Assembly (NCBI GenBank): GCA_028287185.1
Contig: JAQBQD010000029.1
Location: forward strand, 1-64,000
Length of the DNA: 64,000 bases
Source of the DNA: Gemmatimonadota bacterium
Lineage (GTDB): Bacteria > Gemmatimonadota > Gemmatimonadetes > Longimicrobiales > Longimicrobiaceae
Direction: 5' to 3'
The position numbers and the translations under genes are program-made. The notes under the pieces were generated by a model. That model was not told where the DNA came from. It ran no database searches and saw nothing but the letters and a program-made list of their open reading frames with translations. How positions within the stretch are numbered: position 1 is the first letter of the stretch; each line of letters starts with the position of its first letter. Of this stretch, positions 32,440 through 42,800 are shown in pieces.

Positions 32440-33681
32440 TCACTCCGCCCGCAGGGCGACGATGGGATCCAGGCGGCTGGCCCGGTAGGCGGGGTACACG
32501 CCGGCCGCCAGGCCCACGCCCACCCCCAGCGCCAGGCCCATCAGCACCGAGCCCGAGGACACGTGCGCGGGCAGCGGCGAGACGGAAGCCACCAGCCCCG
32601 CCAGCCCGATGCCCAGGGCGATCCCCAGCAGCCCGCCCGCGCCCGACAGCGTGCCGGCCTCGATCAGGAACTGGAGCAGGATGTCGCGGCGGCGCGCGCC
32701 CAGCGACTTGCGGACCCCGATCTCGCGCGTGCGCTCCGAGACGGAGACCAGCATGATGTTCATGATGACGATGGCGCCCACGACCAGCGAGATCCCGATC
32801 AGCAGCGGCAGCACCTTCAGCATGAACCCCGAGATGGTGTTCCAGAAGCCCAGCGCCGCGTCCGCCGTCTCCAGCTCGAAGTTGTTGGGCTGGTCGGGGC
32901 GCAGGTGGTGGCGGATGCGCATCAGCCCCTCCATCTCGGACATGGCCGCCGGCACCAGCGAGGCGTCGGGCACCTTGTACGAGATGTTGCTGGCCACGTT
33001 GAAGCGGTACATCTGCCCGTTCATGGGCGAGCGCGCGGGTGCCAGCGCCACCTTGTCCAGCGAGAAGCCGAAGATGGTGCCCTGCTCCTCCAGCACCCCG
33101 ATCACCCGGTACGGGAAGTTGTCGATGCGCACCGTGCGGCCCACCGGGCTGCCGTCGAAGAGCGTCTTCGACACGTCCTTGCCGATCACCACCACTGGCG
33201 CGCCCACGCGCGCCTCCGCGTCGGAGAAGGGCCGGCCCTCCGCAAGCTTCAGGTCGCGGATCTGGAAGTAGCTGGGCGAGGCGCCCGTCAGCATCACCCC
33301 GCTCACCGTGCGGCCCTGCGAGTTGGACACCTTGCCGCCGCCGTCCGAGCTGTAGGCCAGCGTGCCCGGCGTCTCCAGCTTGCCGTCCAGCCACTCCGCG
33401 TCATCGAAGGTGAGGCGGGGGCGGCGGTGCCACTCCAGCCACGTCTTGCGGTCCACGGGACCCGTCACGATGTCGGGCGTGCGCACCACCGAAACCGTGT
33501 TGTACCCGAAGATCTTGGCGGCGAATTCCTCCTTCATGTACACGTCCATCCCATTGATGATGGTGATGACCGCGAGCAGGAAGGTGACGCCCACCACCGT
33601 GCCCAGCACGGTGAAGAAGGCGCGGAGCTTGTTCGCCCGGATCATCCCCAGCGCCATCCACAGCGCTTCCCGGATGGGCAT
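32440..33681 (-). CDS. MacB-like ABC transporter permease 1
   Basis: A 413-aa paralogue of the neighbouring permease with the same layout: N-terminal helix (LRAFFTVLGTVVGVTFLLAVITIINGMD), periplasmic domain, and C-terminal FtsX domain with ERTREIGVRKSLGARRRDILLQF. It ends with the conserved PAYRASRLDPIVALRAE. It lies one nt downstream of the ATPase gene. Confidence 0.92.
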   Translation of the reverse strand: MPIREALWMALGMIRANKLRAFFTVLGTVVGVTFLLAVITIINGMDVYMKEEFAAKIFGYNTVSVVRTPDIVTGPVDRKTWLEWHRRPRLTFDDAEWLDGKLETPGTLAYSSDGGGKVSNSQGRTVSGVMLTGASPSYFQIRDLKLAEGRPFSDAEARVGAPVVVIGKDVSKTLFDGSPVGRTVRIDNFPYRVIGVLEEQGTIFGFSLDKVALAPARSPMNGQMYRFNVASNISYKVPDASLVPAAMSEMEGLMRIRHHLRPDQPNNFELETADAALGFWNTISGFMLKVLPLLIGISLVVGAIVIMNIMLVSVSERTREIGVRKSLGARRRDILLQFLIEAGTLSGAGGLLGIALGIGLAGLVASVSPLPAHVSSGSVLMGLALGVGVGLAAGVYPAYRASRLDPIVALRAE

Positions 33682-33682
33682 C

Positions 33683-34413
<731 letters not shown>

Positions 34414-34417
<4 letters not shown>

Positions 34418-35712
34418 TTCTTCACCGTCGCGCTGGGCGTGGTCCCGCCCTTGGCCGCCGGCGCCCCGGGGGCGGCGTGCACCGGGTTCCCCGCCTCCAG
34501 GTCGCGGATGGCCTGGTACGTGCCCGACACCACCGTCTCGCCGCCGCGCAGCCCGCTCGTCACCTCGAAGTAGCGGTCGCCCGTGATGCCGACGGTGACG
34601 GGGACGAACTTCGCCTTGCCGTTCTCCAGCACGAAGACCCCGTTCACCTCGTCGCGCCCGTGGGTGCGGGTGGTGTCCTGGCCGGCGGCCCTGGCGTCCT
34701 CGGACACCTTGAACTTCTTGCCCTCGTGGTCGCGCGTGGTGACCGCGATGATGGGCACCGAGACCACCCCGTGCTTGGAGTCGGTGACGATGTCGGCCGT
34801 GGCCGTCAGGTCGGGGCGGAGCTGCGCCGGGGGGTTGGTCAGGGTGATCACCACCTCGAAGTCCACCGACTGCTGGTCCGAGCTCGCCGAGGCCGCCGCC
34901 TGCACCGCGCTGTTGCCGATGCGGGTGACCGTGCCCTTGAAGGTCTGGGTGTTGAAGGCGTCCACCCGCACCGTGGCCGTGTCGCCCAGCTTCACGCGCG
35001 ACACGTCGGTCTCGTCCACCTTCACCTTGGCCTCCATCACCGACAGGTCGGCCACCGTGAGCAACACCGTGCCGGGGTTGTTCATCGTCCCCACGATCGC
35101 GGTCTCGCCCTCCTCGATGTTCTTGCGCGTCACCCGGCCGCTCATGGGGGCCAGGATCGTCGTCTTGCGCAGCGCCTCGCGCGCCTCGGACACGGAGGCC
35201 TGCGCCTGCTGCACGGCGAAGTTGGCGGCCTCGAACTGGGCCTGCGACACCGCCGCCTGCGTGTGCGCCTGCTCCAGGTCGGCGGGCGAGATCAGGTCCT
35301 GCCCGCGGGCCAGCTGCTCCGAGCGGCGGACGTCGCTCTGCGCCTTGAGCTGGTTGGCGCGCGCCTGGGCCGACTGGGCCCGCGCCTGCGCCACCGCTGC
35401 CTCGGAGCGGCGCAGCGCCGCCTCGTACTGGGTGGGGTCGATGCGGATCAGCAGGTCGCCCTTGTTGACCCACTGCCCCTCCTCGACCGCCACCTGGATG
35501 ACGCGCCCCGAGATGTCGGCCGAGATGTCGACCTTCTTCTTGGGCTGCACCTTGCCGCTGGCCGTGACCACCGACACCAGGTCGCGCCTCTGCACCGACT
35601 CGGTGCGCACCTCGATGCCCTGGTCGCTCTTGCTCGTGACGGCCAGGGCCGTCAGGCCGCCGATGGCGCCCACGACGACGACGCCGATCACGACCTTCCG
35701 CACGTTCGACAT
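34414..35712 (-). CDS. HlyD/MacA-type periplasmic adaptor
   Basis: Membrane-fusion subunit linking the ABC pump to TolC, 432 aa. It has an N-terminal membrane anchor (about residues 5-25), a barrel-sandwich half ([32 protein letters not shown]), a long alpha-helical hairpin rich in Ala/Gln/Arg (about 95-185), the second lipoyl half, and beta-barrel domains. ATG 35712 ([10 protein letters not shown]) has GAGAAG just upstream; a start 13 codons earlier is possible. It is followed by the ATPase with a four-base overlap. Confidence 0.93.
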
Positions 35713-35752
35713 TTTCTTCTCGCTCTCTCCCGGAGATGAAGCCCGCGCCACG

Positions 35753-37240
35753 TTAGCGGAGGGGTTGGCCGATCAGCGCCTCAAGGGCGGCCAGCGACTT
35801 GTGGAAGTTGTAGATGGCGTCGATCTCGGACTGCTCGGCCAGCGCCAGGCTGGTCTGCGCGTCGGTCACGTCGATGGAGTTGGCGGCGCCGTAGCGGAAG
35901 CGCTCCTGGGCCAGGCGCAGCTCCTCGGCCGCCTTCTGCTTCACCTGCGCCTGGAGCTGCGCGGTGCTGTAGGCCGTGTTCAGGTTGAGCGTGGCGGCCG
36001 AGATCTCGGCCTGCAGCCGCAGCTCCAGGCTGCGCACCTGGAGCTCCGCGTCCTCGGCGCCCACCCGCGCCTCCTCCACCTGGTGCTGGCGCGAGGCGCC
36101 GCTGAACACCGGGAGCGAGACCACGAACTGCGCGCCGAGCGGCTGCCGGGTGTAGCGGAAGGGGAACTTGCCGTTCTGGTCGCTGATGAGGCCCCGCAGG
36201 GCCGACTGGTACGCCGCGTCCGACGGGTTGCTGCCGCACACCCTGGGCGCCACCCCGATGGCCTGGTTGATCAGGTTGTCGCGCTGGCAGGCGGCGTACG
36301 AGCTCTGCGCGCCGGCCAGGGCCTGGTTGTACACGCCGGTCTCGTCGCCGCTGCGCTGTGCGTAGCCGTCCACGCCCACGCGCATGCTCAGCGTCGGCAG
36401 GTACGCCGTGCGGGCCGAGCGGATCTGCGTCCGCGAGGCCGCCACCGAGGCGCGCGCCGCCAGCACCGTGGGGTTGTTGCGGGTGGCGATCTGCACCAGC
36501 GAGTCGGCGGCCCAGCGCGGCTGGAAGAGCTCGAAGCGCGAGGTGAGCTGCGTGCCCGGCGCGAGCGGCGCGCCCATCACCTGGCCCAGCTTGAGGCGCT
36601 CCGTCTCGAGGGCGGCGCGCTGCTGGAGCAGCTTGACGTCGGCCTGGCCCTTCTGCACCTCGGCCTGCCGCAGGTCCAGCGGGGTGCCCGCGCCCACCTG
36701 CAGGCGCGCCTGCGCCAGGCGCACGTGCTCGGCGGTGCGGCCCACCTCGCGCTCCGCCTGCGCCACCTGCTCCTGCGCCTGCAGGACGGACAGGTACTGC
36801 TGCACCACCTGGCCCACGAGATTGGCCTCGCTGCCGGCGATGCGCTGCTGGGTGGCGGCCTGCTGCGCGCGGGCCACCGAGGTGGCGAGCAGCTTGGAGC
36901 CGCTGAGCTGATAGTTGAGCGAGGCGCTGTAGCCCGAGGTGTAGAACGCGGGCTGGGAGGCGGCGAGCTGGTAGGTGCCGGAGCGCGCCTCGCCCGAGGC
37001 GGTGTACCCCAGGCTGCTGGAGGCGTTGGCCGTGGGAAGCAGGTCCCACCGGGCGGCGCGGGTGGCCGACCGCGCGGTGCGCAGGTCGTTGGCCGTCTGC
37101 AGGAAGTCGGGGTTGCTCTCACGCGCCGACTGCACGGCCTGCTGCAGGGTGAGCGCGGGCCCGCTCTGTGCCGCAAGGGCGCCGGGGAGCAGGGCGACGG
37201 AAAGGGCGAAGGCGGCGTGGCGCCAGAGCGGAGCGTTCAT
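35753..37240 (-). CDS. TolC-family outer-membrane efflux protein
   Basis: Outer-membrane channel, 495 aa. It has a signal peptide (AFALSVALLPGALAAQ, residues about 10-25) and two OEP repeats dominated by long Ala/Gln-rich helices (for example AREVGRTAEHVRLAQARLQVGAGTPLDLRQAEV and RFRYGAANSIDVTDAQTSLALAE). An insertion of about 50 residues with two cysteines (YAACQRDN, RVCGSNP) lies between the repeats. It is the first gene of the efflux operon and lies 40 nt before the adaptor gene. Confidence 0.93.
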   Translation of the reverse strand: MNAPLWRHAAFALSVALLPGALAAQSGPALTLQQAVQSARESNPDFLQTANDLRTARSATRAARWDLLPTANASSSLGYTASGEARSGTYQLAASQPAFYTSGYSASLNYQLSGSKLLATSVARAQQAATQQRIAGSEANLVGQVVQQYLSVLQAQEQVAQAEREVGRTAEHVRLAQARLQVGAGTPLDLRQAEVQKGQADVKLLQQRAALETERLKLGQVMGAPLAPGTQLTSRFELFQPRWAADSLVQIATRNNPTVLAARASVAASRTQIRSARTAYLPTLSMRVGVDGYAQRSGDETGVYNQALAGAQSSYAACQRDNLINQAIGVAPRVCGSNPSDAAYQSALRGLISDQNGKFPFRYTRQPLGAQFVVSLPVFSGASRQHQVEEARVGAEDAELQVRSLELRLQAEISAATLNLNTAYSTAQLQAQVKQKAAEELRLAQERFRYGAANSIDVTDAQTSLALAEQSEIDAIYNFHKSLAALEALIGQPLR

Positions 37241-37326
37241 GGTATGGTCGAGGGGTTGGGCGGGTGCGGACGGGACGGGCGCGTCGGCGGTCGTGAGCGC
37301 CGTACGCACCCGTTTTCCGGAAAGTT

Positions 37327-38082
37327 TCAGGCGGCGGCCGGGTGCGGCATCACCAGCGAAAGCAGGAAGGGGATGCCCACCACCACGAACAGGTACACCA
37401 CCGCGACGGCCGCGGCGGTCGGCACCCACGACCTGCGGCCGTCGACCTTGGCCGCGCCCAGCCCCACCAGCGCCAGGCCCCACACCGTGAACACGTCCAG
37501 GCTGTGCATCAGCCCGTAGACGAGCCCCTTGGCGGGCATGCTGGGGAAGAGCAGGGTGAGCGACAGGTTGATGCCGGGGTCGCGCTTCATGAAGATCAGC
37601 GGCGCCACCAGCACCCCGCCCAGGGTCAGCAGCACCAGCACGTGGGTGACCACCGCCAGGTACTGCCCGAAGGCGCCCTTGCCGCCCATGATCAGGCGCG
37701 AGACCACGAGCACCACCGCGCCGCCCAGGAGCGAGACCACGATGGGGCCGAAGACGGAGGCGACCAGGCCGATGACGCGGGCCTGCGGGACCACCTTGGC
37801 GACCAGGTCGTCGGGCGGCACCTGCCCGGTCTGGTGCAGGAGCTGGGCGCGGATCAGGTCGCTGAAGGTGGCGGTGGAGACCAGGAAGTAGATGGCGAGC
37901 TGCGCCAGCACCGAGATGGCGAGGGTGACGGCGAGGGCGCCGCCCCAGGGGGCGCTTTCCCGGAACTCCTCGAACAGCTCGCCCGGCGCGACGAAGAGCT
38001 TCACCAGGCGGGCGGGGAGAGAGCTGGGCTGCGGGGGCACGGCAGCCGCCTCGGGCGAGGCGTGGGCGGTGATGGTGGACAT
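37327..38082 (-). CDS. Yip1-family integral membrane protein
   Basis: A 251-aa protein with five hydrophobic segments from about residue 48 (ALAVTLAISVLAQLAIYFLV) to the C-terminus, preceded by the conserved-looking amphipathic region LVKLFVAPGELFEEFRE. That start, and the intramembrane motif GGKGAFGQYLAVVTHVLV, match bacterial YIP1-domain (DUF1282-like) proteins, whose role is not known. It lies 86 nt before tolC in the same direction and has its own promoter, so it may lead the efflux operon. Confidence 0.82.
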   Translation of the reverse strand: MSTITAHASPEAAAVPPQPSSLPARLVKLFVAPGELFEEFRESAPWGGALAVTLAISVLAQLAIYFLVSTATFSDLIRAQLLHQTGQVPPDDLVAKVVPQARVIGLVASVFGPIVVSLLGGAVVLVVSRLIMGGKGAFGQYLAVVTHVLVLLTLGGVLVAPLIFMKRDPGINLSLTLLFPSMPAKGLVYGLMHSLDVFTVWGLALVGLGAAKVDGRRSWVPTAAAVAVVYLFVVVGIPFLLSLVMPHPAAA

Positions 38083-38142
38083 GGCTCGGTTCTGCTGGTG
38101 GCTCGGGGAAGGGGGAGGGTCGCTCCCTGGGGGGAATGGAGA

Positions 38143-38171
38143 AAGATAACTACTGGCGGGAAACGTGTAAA
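38143..38171 (-). promoter_or_regulatory. Promoter of the Yip1-family gene
   Basis: On the minus strand TTTACA (38166-38171), 17-bp spacer, TATCTT (38143-38148), about 60 nt before the ATG. It may drive the whole Yip1-tolC-efflux transcription unit. Confidence 0.65.
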
Positions 38172-38257
38172 CGGGTCCGAGGCAACCGGATGTGGCCGGA
38201 TGGAAGCGCGGCGGGCGCGGACGCCCCGCCCGCGCCTCGGAAGCCGGAGGGTCCCCG

Positions 38258-38959
38258 CTAGCGCGGGATCTCGGTGCGCACCGCCAGGTAGGAGCGGTCG
38301 GGGATCTCCACCTTGAGCACGCGGTTCAGGGCGTCCACCCACACGTGCCGATCGGGGCCGCCGGCCACCTGCACCACCAGGTGGTACGCGCGCACCGAGC
38401 GGCCCCCCACGTCCGTCTGCTCCTCGCCGCGGCGCGTGACGGTGGCCAGCGCCTGGCGGTTCTCGCGGGGGATGATGACGGGCACCCGCGCCGCGCCCCG
38501 CTGGGCCAGGAAGTAGTAGTGGTGCGCCACGCCGTCGTCCAGCACCAGCGCGCCCGAGCTGACCACGTACTCGCGGAGCTGCTCGCCGGCCGCGGTGACG
38601 ATCTTCGCGCTGAACCGGCCGCTGCCGACCGTGCCGACGATCCGCTGCGGCGAGCTTCCGCCCACGTCCACCTGGTACGACACGGGGTCGGCGCCCAGCC
38701 CCGTGGCCCGCAGCCGCGGCGACAGCTCCAGCGTCCCGGTGGGGAGCTGCACGCTGACGTGGCCGGTGGCGGTCACGTCGGACGCCGTGCCGCTGCCGGC
38801 CTGGCGGATGCTGAAGTCCTCGGTGCCCGCGGCGCGGCCGTCCACGAACACCCGGAAGGTGCCCGCGTCCACGACCCCGTTCTGGGCGGCGAGGGGGGTG
38901 GCCAGGGTCAGCAGCGAAAGCGCCAGGGCACGCAGGGCGCCCGTTGCGGCATGCCTCAT
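38258..38959 (-). CDS. Secreted protein of unknown function
   Basis: A 233-aa protein with a signal peptide (LRALALSLLTLATPLAAQN, residues about 9-27) followed by a soluble domain of alternating beta-like segments (GTFRVFVDGRAAGTEDFSIRQ, GTLELSPRLRATGLGADPVSYQVDV). The C-terminus contains RHVWVDALNRVLKVEIPDR, similar to domains that read a modified lipid or sugar-like scaffold, but I cannot name a family with confidence. Single gene. Confidence 0.75.
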   Translation of the reverse strand: MRHAATGALRALALSLLTLATPLAAQNGVVDAGTFRVFVDGRAAGTEDFSIRQAGSGTASDVTATGHVSVQLPTGTLELSPRLRATGLGADPVSYQVDVGGSSPQRIVGTVGSGRFSAKIVTAAGEQLREYVVSSGALVLDDGVAHHYYFLAQRGAARVPVIIPRENRQALATVTRRGEEQTDVGGRSVRAYHLVVQVAGGPDRHVWVDALNRVLKVEIPDRSYLAVRTEIPR

Positions 38960-39080
38960 CTCGGTCTCCTGGGGACGCGCGGGGCGTCCCTTGGGGGAAG
39001 CGGCGGCGCCCCCGCGGGGAGGCCGTCGCAGGGTGGGGTACCCCCCCGGCCGCGCGGGGGTCCGCCCATGGCGAAGGCCT

Positions 39081-39824
39081 TCACGCGGCGGTCGCGGGGT
39101 CGGCCGGGGCGATGAAGACTTTTTGACGTATCTTTCCGAGGATATGTTCGTACATCCTCCGGCCTTTCTCCGCCGTGGCCAGCGTGGGCGCGCCGATGGA
39201 GCCCGCGCAGCCGTCGGGAAGGCTGTCCAGGCGCCCGCGGGCGTAGCGCCGGTAGCCCTCGGCGTCCATGCGGAAGTCGGCCGCGGCCTCCATGCGCACG
39301 GCGGCGGGGCGCAGGTGCAGCAGCAGCGAGGTGAGGATCTCTCCCCCGTGCTGGGGCTCGGCCCCGCCCTCCAGGAAGGCGGACAGGTCCACCGACAGCG
39401 CCTCCACCACCCGCACCCGCGCCCCCGCGGCGTAGACGGTGGCGATGGACTCGGCGTGCGGCTCGTGCAGGTCGGCGGTGATGCAGACGAACTCGTCGAA
39501 GCCCTGCGCCGCCCACGAGGCCAGCAGCTCGTTGAGCGCCCGGTGCAGGGTCTTGGGCTTGAGCGACGAGGTGCCGGCGTAGGAGCGCTCGCTGGGGACG
39601 TTGACGCCGAAGGGGAAGGCGGGCGACCGCAGCACGCCGAACTCGCGCGCCAGGTCGCCGGCCAGCGCCTCGGCCACGCAGGTGGCGGCGCCCAGGGGAA
39701 GGTGGGGGCCGTGCTGGTCGCAGGCGCCCACCGGCACGATGAGGCGCCGGTCGCGCTCCAGGTGGGCGGCGACCTCGGTCCAGGGCAGGTCCGTGAGCAG
39801 GTACGATCGCGTGGGGCTCGTCAT
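39081..39824 (-). CDS. Creatininase-family protein with altered metal motifs
   Basis: Creatininase/MftE-type amidohydrolase fold, 247 aa. The characteristic stretch reads VPVGACDQHGPHLPLGAAT, where most members have a Glu before QHG and an Asp after PLGT; here these are Asp and Ala. The usual NGHGGN motif is ADLHEPH, while the later HxGExxTS motif is kept (PQHGGEILTSLLL). The fold is therefore likely retained but the metal site is changed, and the activity is unknown. I chose ATG 39824; another ATG at 39836 shares its bases with the start of the kinase gene on the other strand. Confidence 0.8.
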   Translation of the reverse strand: MTSPTRSYLLTDLPWTEVAAHLERDRRLIVPVGACDQHGPHLPLGAATCVAEALAGDLAREFGVLRSPAFPFGVNVPSERSYAGTSSLKPKTLHRALNELLASWAAQGFDEFVCITADLHEPHAESIATVYAAGARVRVVEALSVDLSAFLEGGAEPQHGGEILTSLLLHLRPAAVRMEAAADFRMDAEGYRRYARGRLDSLPDGCAGSIGAPTLATAEKGRRMYEHILGKIRQKVFIAPADPATAA

Positions 39825-39834
39825 CCCGGAGCGC

Positions 39835-42800
39835 ATGAGCGAGAAAGTGGACGTGGGGGATCAGCAACCGGCGGGCCACGCGCCCGGGCCTCGCGGCCAG
39901 GTGCCTGCGTGGGCGTGCGGGTGGATGGCGGTGCTGGCGCTGGCGGTGTGGCTCCAGCAGCTCACCCCGCGATGGCTCGTGGCCGCCGCGCTCCTGGCCG
40001 CGGTATGGGCGGTGGGCGCCCGCTCCGCCGGCCGCGCCTGGCGGGCGGCGGGGGCGCTGGCCTTCGTGGCCTCCCTGAGTATAGGGGCGGGGGTGCAGTT
40101 TCGCCTGGGAGAGATCGCCCGCGACTGGCGCGGGGTGCGCGCCCAGGCCGAGGACCGGGCAGCCGCGGACCTGAACGACGGGCTGGACGACCTGCTGGAC
40201 CGGGCCGAGACCGCGGTGAAGGGCGCGGCGGAGGCGGCCACCCGGCTCCGCGCCGAGCCGGGCTCCCCCCCGCGCGGCGAGCTGTTCGGCGATCTGTCCG
40301 CGCTGCGGCGGGCCAACGGCATCTCGGCGCTGGCCGTCTTCGGACCCGACGGCGCCCCGCTGGCCTGGTCGGGCGAGCACCGGGGCGGCATCCCCGAAGC
40401 CGTGCGCCTGGGACAGCGCAGGTACTCGTACTCGTCGGGGCCCCTCTTCGGGTACCTGTACTTCACCCGTCCGTTCGGGGGCGGGCGCACGGCCGTGGCG
40501 GCGGTGCTGCTGGAGGCGCACGTGGCGCTGGGGGAGGGCGGCGCTCCCTTCGCGGACCGGTTCGCCGCGGACCACGGCATCACCCCCCGCTTCACCACGC
40601 CGGACCGCGCGCAGGGCGCCTCGGTGTGGGACTGGACCGCGGGCTCCAAGATCCTGAGCGTGGTGTTCGCCACGCTCACGCAGGAGCGCTGGCGCGACCG
40701 CGTGGCCGACCGGGGGCGGTGGGTGGTCACCGGGGCCTGGCTGGCGGCCGCGCTGCTCCTGGGCGCCGCCTGGTTCGGCGGGCGGGGCCGCTCGCCCGCC
40801 GTGCCGGTGGCGGTGGCGACGGGGTCGCTGCTCGTCCTGCCCCTGGGCGAGATGCTGGGGACGGAGGGAGTGTTCTCGCCCCTTTCCTTCGTCCTGCCGG
40901 GGCCGGGCGACCTGACGCTGGGACGGCTGGTCATCCTCCTTGCCGGCGCGGCCGTCTGGCTGCTGTCGCGCTCGCGGCCGGGGCGGTGGACGGCGTGGAT
41001 GCCCCTGTGGGCCCGGATCCCCCTCGCGGGCGGGGCGCTGGCCGGCGCGGCGTGGCTGGTGCGGGGCTCCGTGGCCGCGGGCGTGCTGGCCGCCCACCCC
41101 GCGGGCGGACTGGGGCTGGCCGGCACGCTGACGATCCTGGCGGCGCTCCCCCTCTACGTCCTGCTGAGCCCCTCCGGCCGCTCCCTGCCCCGCCGCACGC
41201 GGATGGAGATGGGCGCGTTCGCGCTGGCGCTGGCGGCCGTGATGGGGGTGGCTCTGGTGCTCTGGTGGCGGCCCGGCCGCGAGCTGCCCTGGTGGAGCCC
41301 GGCGTTGTGGGCCCTTCCCTTCGGCCTTCTGGCCGCGGCGGTGCCCCGGGCGCGGACGGGCCGGGGCGCGCTGCTGCCCTGGGTGGCCGTGGGGTGGATC
41401 GCGGGGACCATGGCCCTTCCCCACCTGTGGCTGCTGCACCTGGACGCGCGGCTGGACGCCGCGGAGCAGGAATTGTCGCAGCTCGGCACGCGCGCGGACC
41501 CCTTCCTGGACTTCCTGCTGCGCCAGTTCGCCGAGAAGGTGCTGTTCCGCGCGGCGGAGGGGCGCGAGGGCGTGAGCCTGCTGTACCAGTCGTGGGTGGA
41601 GGCGGACCTGGCGCGCCAGGGCTACGAGGCGCGCCTCACCCTCTGGGACGGGAGCGAGCCCGCGGCAGAGCTGCAGCTCAGCGACCAGGCGCAGATCCCC
41701 CCCTCGCTGGTCCCCGGGATCCTGGCCTCCGCCCGCGCGGCCGAGGAGCCGCTGGTGCGGCGCTACACGCAGCTCGACGCGCTGCACTACCTGCTGGCGG
41801 TGCCGCTGCCGGGCGGGCGCACGGTGACGGTGGCCGTGCCGCCCCGCCGACACCTCGGGCGCTCCACCGCCCTTTCGCGCTTCCTGGATCCCGCGGCGGA
41901 AGGGGACCCGGAGGGCGGCGTCACCAGCCTTTCGCTGGTACCCGCGGCAGCCGCGGCAGCCGCGACCCCGCCGGGCGGAATGCGCTGGATCGCCACCCGC
42001 GAGGGGTGGCGCAGCGAAGCGATGGTGGAGTTCCCCGCGGGAACCATGCACGCCCACCTGCTGGTGCAGGTGCCCACGACGCCGCTGCTCGCCGTCCGCG
42101 CGGTCCTCTCCCTCGTGGCCGTGCTCCTGGCCGCCGCGCTGCTCTGGTCGCTGGCACGAACGCTGTGCGGCGAGCCGTTCGGGCTGGCGTCGGGGGAGTG
42201 GGGATGGATCTTCACCTTCCGCGGCCGCCTGACGCTGGCGCTCTTCGCCTTCTTCCTGCTGCCTATGGCGGCGTTCGGGGCCACGACCTATCGGACGCTG
42301 AGCAAGGAGGTGGTGCATACCAGCGAGGCGCTGGCCGAGCGCGCGCTGACCGAGGCGGCCACCGAGATCCAGCGGGGGCCGCTGGGGCAGATCGGCCCGC
42401 GCGTGGGAGCCGACCTGCTGCTGTACCACCGCGCCGTGCTGGTGGAGGGGACGACGTCGGAGGTGATCGACCTGGGGCTGTATCCCACCTGGATCCCCTC
42501 CTCTGTCTACCTGGACTTCACGCTGCACGAGGGGATGGAGGGCAGCGAGGAGGAGCGGCGCCTGGCCGGTCAGCGATACCTGGTGGTGTACCGCCGCCTG
42601 GGCGCCGCGGACGTGCTGGCTGCGCCCACGCCGCTGGCGACGGGAGAGATCGCGCGCAGGCAGCGGGAGCTGGCGTCGGTGGTCCTGGTGACGGTGCTGA
42701 TGGGCGCCGGGCTGTCCGTGGTTCTGTCGCTGCTGGTGGGCCGCGCCCTGTCGCGCCCCATCGAGGGACTGACCCGCGCCGCCGCGGCGGTGGGAGAGGG

